Origin: Kiritimatiellia bacterium
Lineage (GTDB): Bacteria; Verrucomicrobiota; Kiritimatiellia; RFP12; DVOR01
Assembly (NCBI GenBank): GCA_017646485.1
Contig: JAGCML010000118.1
Span: 1 to 10,436 of the forward strand
DNA: 10,436 nt
Direction of reading: 5' to 3'
The notes beneath the pieces are model-generated. The model saw nothing but the letters and a program-made list of their open reading frames with translations. It ran no database searches and had not been told where the DNA came from. Position numbers and translations under genes: made by a program. Positions 5,654 through 10,436 of the stretch are shown here, in pieces. Within the stretch, counting starts at the first letter, position 1, and every line of letters begins with the position of its first letter.

Positions 5654-7753
5654 TTAAGGTGCGGCTTTCGTAAAGGAGAGGGCTAATCCATTGGGAAGGT
5701 GGATTAGCGCAGCACCTTGGGGAAGGTTAAGGATCTGGATGACAGGCGGGGTCGATTGTGCGGTGTCCCAAGTGATGAGATTCCGTTCGCCTTGTGTTGT
5801 GGCAAGGTCAAGGAGGATGGGGCCCTCGGTGGTGAGGTCGCCGATGTGGAGGCTGGCCGCTTGAGGGAGACGAAGGATGGCGCCTTCTTTGAGGGTGGCT
5901 TTATTGATGCGGAGGGTGCCTTTGCCATGGATTCCCCCTTCAAGGATGCCTCCCTTGTCTACATAAAGGGTGCCATCTCCTTCAAAGGCGAGGGTGGCAT
6001 TTCCGCAAAGAGTGGCGTCCTTTCGGAGGTGCCAGGGGTGTGTTGTTTTGCGTTGGCTCCAATTCCCCTCCACACTTTGGGTGACATTTTGCTCAAGGCA
6101 AAGGCATCCACCTTCAATAAAGACGGCGCAAAGCGGTATGAAGGGGTGACCTGCAAAGACAACGGTCCCTTTTGAGGTTGGGGGGAGTTCAATTGCATCA
6201 CCGCGCCAATAGTCGTACATCCACAAACTTGATTCAATACGGAGCGTGGCACCTTCGGCGGCAGAGAATTGGGTGGCGTGCCAGGGATAGAGTTTGCCAC
6301 GTAAGGTGCCCATCCCTTCGGTGGCTCGGAAGTGGGATTGTGTGAGGACGATATCGGCGTCAAAGACGGCATCATTCCCTAATAAAATGGGATTTTCGCA
6401 ACCCAGATTAATGTAAAACCGGTGACCGTGCGCTTTGATGAAGCCACCTTTGGAGGCGTCAAACTGTCGGAATTGTTGGTCCGCTTTTCGGTTTGTTTGT
6501 TGCGTAAAGGTGCAATGGGTGCCTTTTTCGAGGCGAATTTGTGGACGTGGGCCTTCGCCGCCGCATGAGATACTGAGGGAGGCGGGGGCTTTTACCTGTA
6601 TGGTGCCGCCGAGTTGGAGCTTGGGGCGAGGTTTGATTTGGAGTTCGCCATCGCCTTCCACGATTAAAGTGCTGGGTGATTGTAGGAGCGTTTCTCCCAA
6701 CCTCCAATTGGCGCCTCGCAAGGGGAGATGAACTGTTGCGCCATGGCTAAGGTGTAAGGCGGGAAGCTCGTCAGTGAACGGCGGTTCCCAGCGGATTGTT
6801 TTCGCTTCGTGAAGGTCTATTGCACCCGTGGCATAGGGCATATCATGAAGGAACCAATAACAGGTGCCGCCGATGCCTCCCACGAGGAGTGCTGCGAGAC
6901 CAGCCAACCATTGACGACGGGAGATGCGTGGGGTGGCGTGTTGTACCCAATGCCGTTGGGCGGGGTCGGGATGTAAAAGGGCTTGTAGGCGTGTTGCCCA
7001 AAGCGGAGAAAGCTCTTCAAGAAGCAGTCGGCATGCCGGCGTATTGGCATAGGGGAAGCCTGTCTTTACTTGGAAGAGGGTGACACCAAAGGCATAGAGG
7101 TCGGAGGCGGGCGTTTGGGGTTCGCCACGAATGACTTCGGGCGCAAGATATTGCGGTGTGCCAGCGAGAAGACCTTGAGGGGTTTGCGAGGCGAGTGCAC
7201 TTAACCCAAAGTCGACGAATACGAGATGACCATCTGCAGCGAGTAAGCAATTGGCGGGTTTGATATCGCCGTGGAGAAGTGCATTTTGATGCAGATAGGT
7301 GAGTGCAGCCATGCCTTCACGATAACACTGTTCCAAATGACGATCGGAGAGGGTGCAGTGGAGGTCGCAGTAATCGGCTAACGAACGTGTATGGAGCGAT
7401 TTGATCTGTTGCGAAGCGTGCGAGGGGGTGTCATTTTGCGGGGGATCTGTTGTGGCAACGAGAGACATTAAGATGAAGTCATATGGAATACAATTAATGA
7501 CAAGGGTGCCCAATCTTAAAAGCTTGCAGATATTCGGATGAGCAAGATTGATGAGTCGTTGGGCGGATTGCCAAAACTGTTGTCGCCAATAGGTGTCGGT
7601 ATGCGCACGATTCAGTTTCATGGCGAAGAGCAAGCCGGTGGAGAGCTCTTCAACGGCATAGACTTCGCCCATGCCGCCTCGCCCTAACGGTTTTAAAAAA
7701 CGCCATCCTTCGCAACAGAAGTCGTTTGCTATTAACCAATTCTCTTCTTGCAT
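5654..7753 (-). CDS. Membrane Ser/Thr protein kinase (Hanks type) with beta-rich outer domain
   Basis: 699 residues. The cytoplasmic kinase domain (about 17-270) has the Gly loop GRGGMGEVYA (24-33), ATP-binding Lys in AMKLN (K46), catalytic HGDIKPAN (161-168, a variant of HRDLKPxN with Arg replaced by Gly), DFG (181-183), APE (204-206) and DLYAFGV (218-224). All catalytic residues are present, so it should be active. After a basic stretch (ISRRQ), one membrane helix follows at about 282-302 (WLAGLAALLVGGIGG). The remaining ~395 residues, presumably outside the membrane, are Gly-rich with recurring short strands such as GTLRINKATLKEGAILRL, suggesting a beta-helix or autotransporter-passenger-like sensor. 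The ATG at 7751-7753 has only a weak ribosome site. It is first in a two-gene operon with the sigma factor. Kinase identity is firm; the sensed signal is unknown. Confidence 0.93.
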   Translation of the reverse strand: MQEENWLIANDFCCEGWRFLKPLGRGGMGEVYAVEELSTGLLFAMKLNRAHTDTYWRQQFWQSAQRLINLAHPNICKLLRLGTLVINCIPYDFILMSLVATTDPPQNDTPSHASQQIKSLHTRSLADYCDLHCTLSDRHLEQCYREGMAALTYLHQNALLHGDIKPANCLLAADGHLVFVDFGLSALASQTPQGLLAGTPQYLAPEVIRGEPQTPASDLYAFGVTLFQVKTGFPYANTPACRLLLEELSPLWATRLQALLHPDPAQRHWVQHATPRISRRQWLAGLAALLVGGIGGTCYWFLHDMPYATGAIDLHEAKTIRWEPPFTDELPALHLSHGATVHLPLRGANWRLGETLLQSPSTLIVEGDGELQIKPRPKLQLGGTIQVKAPASLSISCGGEGPRPQIRLEKGTHCTFTQQTNRKADQQFRQFDASKGGFIKAHGHRFYINLGCENPILLGNDAVFDADIVLTQSHFRATEGMGTLRGKLYPWHATQFSAAEGATLRIESSLWMYDYWRGDAIELPPTSKGTVVFAGHPFIPLCAVFIEGGCLCLEQNVTQSVEGNWSQRKTTHPWHLRKDATLCGNATLAFEGDGTLYVDKGGILEGGIHGKGTLRINKATLKEGAILRLPQAASLHIGDLTTEGPILLDLATTQGERNLITWDTAQSTPPVIQILNLPQGAALIHLPNGLALSFTKAAP

Positions 7754-7791
7754 AATCCGATCTCAAGTACGCTCAATAACGACTGTAGATG

Positions 7792-7800
7792 AGTATATCA
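7792..7800 (-). promoter_or_regulatory. Candidate extended -10 promoter of the kinase-sigma operon
   Basis: On the minus strand, TGATATACT (7800-7792) fits an extended -10 element (TGn plus TATACT), about 38 nt before the kinase ATG. The -35 region (about 7815-7820, TCATGC) is poor, as is usual for extended -10 promoters. A CGCAT-G-ATGCG dyad at 7814-7824 overlaps that -35 position and could be an operator. Confidence 0.35.
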
Positions 7801-7836
7801 CATTATGAATGGACGCATGATGCGCGGATGCTGATG

Positions 7837-7864
7837 TTTGTGGGGGATTCTTTGTGGGGGATTC
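7837..7864 (-). repeat. Tandem 14-bp direct repeat upstream of the kinase promoter
   Basis: TTTGTGGGGGATTC occurs twice head to tail (7837-7850 and 7851-7864, + strand reading). It lies roughly 40-70 bp upstream of the candidate -10 element, an activator-like distance. It may be a regulator site, or the product of slippage. Confidence 0.6.
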
Positions 7865-7909
7865 TTCTAATTTGAGGATACAATGAGTGGGAGGGGGCTT
7901 TAGGGGTGG

Positions 7910-7947
7910 GAATAAAAAAGAACAGCTTCAGCGGTGGCCGAAGCTGT
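7910..7947 (-). terminator. Rho-independent terminator of the pyrC transcript
   Basis: ACAGCTTC (7922-7929) pairs with GAAGCTGT (7940-7947). On the minus strand the stem is followed by TCTTTTTTATT. It begins about 45 nt after the pyrC stop, with the right orientation and a strong T-run. Confidence 0.87.
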
Positions 7948-7992
7948 CTATTTGGGCATCGTTTTGATGTGATTCGTGTGCCTTGTCTGCGC

Positions 7993-9288
7993 TTAATGGG
8001 GTTGGCGGAGGTGGCCTTTACGATAGGTGGCGATGGCTTTACCGCGAATGGTGGCACCAGCCCATGGCGTGTCGGCAGACTTACTTGCAAAGGCTTCTGG
8101 ATCAACCGTCCATTCGTCATCCAGTGCAAGGATGGCGAGTTCTGCACGAGCTCCTTCGGCGAGGGTAGGCGGTGGCAACCCAATGAGTTTATTGGGGTTG
8201 GTAATCCAGTATTTGGCCCATGTGAGGGGCGCCATACCGCATTGGCGAACCATGACATCCCACGAGATACCGACGGCCGTTTCGAGGCCGATAATGCCGA
8301 AGGGTGCCGCACGGAAGCCCTTGGATTTAGAGAGACGCGTGTGCGGTGCGTGGTCGGTTGCAAAGAGGGAGAGCGTGCCATCCAAGAGACCTTCACGCAG
8401 GGCTTTGACGTCTTCACGGGTGCCGAGCGGCGGATTCATGCGCCAGTTACCATCATTGCCGGGGATATCTTCTGCGGCAAGGGCGAGGTGGTGCGGCGTG
8501 ACTTCTGCTGTGACGGGAAGACCTTCCTTCTGCGCTTCACGGATGAGTTCCACGCTCCCCGCGCAGGAGAGGTGCTGAATGTGGAGTGCGCAACCCGTTT
8601 CACGGCATCGCGCAATATCATCACGCACGGCTTCAATTTCAGCCTCAGCAGGGAAGATGGGGAGGTCAAATGCGTGGGCAACAGGGCAATCGCGAATGAC
8701 GCCGCCCTTTTGGATGTCGGGGCGAACGGCATGATCCATGACGACTTTGTTGAGCTTCTTCGCACGGAGCATGACCACCTTCATCACCTCAGGATTGGAA
8801 ACCATCGCACCGTCATCGGTGAAGCAGACGGCTCCAGCCTCTGCGAGGGATTCCAATGCCGCACATGCGCCCCCTGCACGACTGGTGGTGCAACATGCTG
8901 ACGGGTAGATGCTTACAGCGGTTTGTGCCGAGCGCATATAGCGCACGAGTTCAGGCGTGTCGGTCGCAGGGCTGGTATTGGGCATGGTGACAACACGGGT
9001 GAAACCGCCATTTGCCGCCGCTGCACTGCCAGAGACAAGGTCTTCAGCTTCGGTGAGGCCAGGCTCACGGAAGTGAACATGTACATCGCAGAGCCCTGGC
9101 ACCACGGTGAGTCCAGGACGATCAATCACTGTGAGCTTGGAAGCTGGGGGAAGCGGATTGGGGACAGGCGCGATTTTGCCGTCAGCTGTGATGAAGAGTG
9201 CGCCCATTTCATCACGATCGCACGAGGGGTCTAAGAGGCGTGCGTGAGGGATATAGACTGCTTTTGGGGTGTCATTTTTCTTTAACAT
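7993..9288 (-). CDS. pyrC: Dihydroorotase, class I (PyrC)
   Basis: Zinc amidohydrolase that interconverts N-carbamoyl-L-aspartate and dihydroorotate, the third step of de novo pyrimidine synthesis. At 431 residues it has the normal class I length. Seen in order: metal-binding DVHVHFREPG (68-77; H70, H72); TMPNT (101-105); FTDDG (156-160), where the class I bridging Asp lies; H186 in MDHAVRPD, at the position of the usual HCED histidine; HIQHLS (236-241, H239); AEVTPHHL (261-268); ATDHAPHT (310-317), holding the catalytic Asp D312; and the substrate loop APFGIIGLET (328-337). The HCED motif is altered to DHAV, but the His is kept, so activity is expected. The ATG at 9286-9288 has a strong GGAGG 9 nt upstream. 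The gene follows the DUF4091 gene by 24 nt, so the two are probably co-transcribed, and its own terminator lies downstream. The inactive class I dihydroorotase-like homologue (PyrX) is excluded by the intact metal ligands. Confidence 0.97.
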   Translation of the reverse strand: MLKKNDTPKAVYIPHARLLDPSCDRDEMGALFITADGKIAPVPNPLPPASKLTVIDRPGLTVVPGLCDVHVHFREPGLTEAEDLVSGSAAAANGGFTRVVTMPNTSPATDTPELVRYMRSAQTAVSIYPSACCTTSRAGGACAALESLAEAGAVCFTDDGAMVSNPEVMKVVMLRAKKLNKVVMDHAVRPDIQKGGVIRDCPVAHAFDLPIFPAEAEIEAVRDDIARCRETGCALHIQHLSCAGSVELIREAQKEGLPVTAEVTPHHLALAAEDIPGNDGNWRMNPPLGTREDVKALREGLLDGTLSLFATDHAPHTRLSKSKGFRAAPFGIIGLETAVGISWDVMVRQCGMAPLTWAKYWITNPNKLIGLPPPTLAEGARAELAILALDDEWTVDPEAFASKSADTPWAGATIRGKAIATYRKGHLRQPH

Positions 9289-9312
9289 AGCGATGGTCCT
9301 CCGGGGAATAGA

Positions 9313-10436
9313 TTATTTTTGGGTTTGGGCCGGAAAAAGGGTTTCGGTGGTTTGATAAAGGGCGTGATCCAAGGCGATGAGGTCATCCTCATGAATGTTA
9401 GCTTCTGCGCCACGCGCCACGGTGAAGCGTTGGAGGGCTTCGGTGAGGGGTGCGAGCGCTTCGGGCTTGCCTTGACGTGCTGCCTCTGCGCGCAAAATGC
9501 GAATCTTTTCGTAGGTTTCAATGCCATTGCGGATGGCCACGAGACGCAACGAAGGACGATTGCCCGGATACATCATTGCAGTGTCGCCAGAGGGGAAACG
9601 CACATGGTCCATCGAAACGAAGGGGTTTTCCTCCCATGAATGGAAGGCCCAACGCAACATTCCATCCAATCCATAGTGTGCCGCCATGGGAATCAACCAC
9701 TCCGATTCTGCGAGTGTAGAATGCATTAAGGTATTGGGACGTGCGGGATACAAGCAGGTGTAAAAGGTGGTTGTTTTACCTTGTGCGCGACGTTCTGGCA
9801 CTTCTGCCACGAGCTTTTCGCAGTGTCCGTAGGCATAGGAGACGTCTTGGAAGTCGCGATTAATGGCGCTTGGGTGGTCGCAGGCTGCCACAATCTTGAG
9901 CATGGGGGCGTACTTGCGTACGATTTCTAAGGCGGGCTTGAGCAAGTGGTCTGGACGTTCATCCATCGCAATGCGCGTGATCTCGAGCCAACCCTTTTCC
10001 TTCAAGTGGTCGACAAATGCGGTCAAGAAGGGTCCCCAGTAGGCCTCATATTCCGGTGTGCCAGGAACCAATTTGGGTTTGACCACCATGCCCGTCGCAA
10101 GGTCGGTGTAGGGGAAGGTGAGCGACCAGGGGATCATGGTGTAACAGTTGAGCGAAACGGGAGCCTTGCCCATTTGCGCCAAGGCAAATTCAGCCCAGGT
10201 GTCAAAGGCGGTGTAGTCGTACTGCCACTGACCTTCGGGGGTTTTAGAGACAGTCACCATCGAACGGAAGCGGTCGTAGGTTTGTTCCTGCCAGGCTTCA
10301 TCCACGAGGGTGCAGGTAATCGTCTTCTGGCCCATGTCGGCGAGGTAACGCAATTGGGGGCGCAGGACGGCAAGGTGTTCGGCAGACCACACGGGCACAT
10401 CATGCCAACGTGCCGCCGCATCGGGGTGTTGCCAGA
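9313..10436 (-). CDS. DUF4091 / GH123-like glycoside hydrolase domain protein, 5' end outside window
   Basis: C-terminal 373 or so residues of a larger protein; the frame is open through the right edge (codons upstream of the GTG at 10396-10398 read WQHPDAAARWHD), so the start lies beyond 10436. The visible part fits a (beta/alpha)8 barrel of the DUF4091/GH123 group: VWSAEHLAVLRPQLRYLADMG near its start; an Asp-Glu pair in RIAMDERPD (coding about 9951-9972), matching the catalytic D-E of GH123 N-acetylgalactosaminidases; LDGMLRWAFHSWEENPF; and the signature YPGNRPSLRLVAIRNGIETYEK. Homologues usually carry an N-terminal secretion signal and beta-sandwich, which would be off the window. Likely substrate is a hexosamine-containing glycan, but specificity cannot be read from the sequence. 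The gene ends 24 nt before pyrC, in the same direction. Confidence 0.88.
   Translation of the reverse strand, partial: WQHPDAAARWHDVPVWSAEHLAVLRPQLRYLADMGQKTITCTLVDEAWQEQTYDRFRSMVTVSKTPEGQWQYDYTAFDTWAEFALAQMGKAPVSLNCYTMIPWSLTFPYTDLATGMVVKPKLVPGTPEYEAYWGPFLTAFVDHLKEKGWLEITRIAMDERPDHLLKPALEIVRKYAPMLKIVAACDHPSAINRDFQDVSYAYGHCEKLVAEVPERRAQGKTTTFYTCLYPARPNTLMHSTLAESEWLIPMAAHYGLDGMLRWAFHSWEENPFVSMDHVRFPSGDTAMMYPGNRPSLRLVAIRNGIETYEKIRILRAEAARQGKPEALAPLTEALQRFTVARGAEANIHEDDLIALDHALYQTTETLFPAQTQK

Noticed and set aside
7953..7992. Alternative that pyrC encodes the inactive PyrX-type homologue
   Set aside because: The HxH, FTDDG, HIQHLS and ATDHAPH metal and catalytic residues are all present upstream in the gene.
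7906..8901. 331-codon + strand frame opposite pyrC
   Set aside because: It lies entirely over the unmistakable dihydroorotase on the minus strand and its terminator; the product is Cys/Arg/Gly-rich without motifs, as expected of an antisense shadow in GC-rich DNA.

Overview
The window reads as bacterial chromosome, most plausibly a PVC-group organism (Lentisphaerota, Kiritimatiellota or Verrucomicrobiota). That guess rests on a membrane Ser/Thr kinase coupled to a small ECF-like sigma factor, a DUF4091/GH123-like glycosidase, and mixed base composition; it is an inference. There are no tRNA, rRNA, integrase, transposase or CRISPR features.

Layout. (1) 1-3333, + strand, visibly AT-rich: a HerA/FtsK-superfamily ATPase and, 1 nt downstream, an unfamiliar 252-residue protein with a plausible PD-(D/E)xK nuclease signature. 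This ATPase plus nuclease pair resembles the logic of HerA-based defence systems and is the best candidate for an undescribed system. The ATPase frame is open upstream of its TTG start back to an in-frame TAG at 18-20, so its N-terminus may be lost. (2) 3334-3649: a 15-bp hairpin after the operon, a decayed second copy of the 3' end of the sigma-factor gene (3397-3559, minus), and a strong minus-strand terminator. (3) 3650-4393, minus: a YaaW/UPF0174-family gene. (4) 4394-5067: a long gap without a convincing gene. It holds several nested inverted repeats, the best of which (4707-4826) could fold as a rod-shaped RNA. (5) 5068-7753, minus: a Ser/Thr kinase with one membrane segment and a beta-rich outer domain, followed after 1 nt by the ECF-like sigma factor. 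(6) 7754-7992: kinase promoter candidate, a tandem 14-bp repeat and the pyrC terminator. (7) 7993-10436, minus: dihydroorotase (pyrC), preceded by a DUF4091/GH123-like protein that runs off the right edge.

How they fit. Regions 5-7 look like resident chromosome: envelope signalling (kinase to sigma), pyrimidine synthesis and glycan breakdown. Regions 1-4 look accessory: lower GC, a putative ATPase-nuclease pair, a gene of unknown function and a structured gap, bounded on one side by a duplicated piece of the resident sigma gene. The 91-bp duplication (3397-3487 and 5068-5158, two differences, both synonymous) suggests that the YaaW segment sits between two copies of the sigma-gene end, through paralogue decay or recombination.
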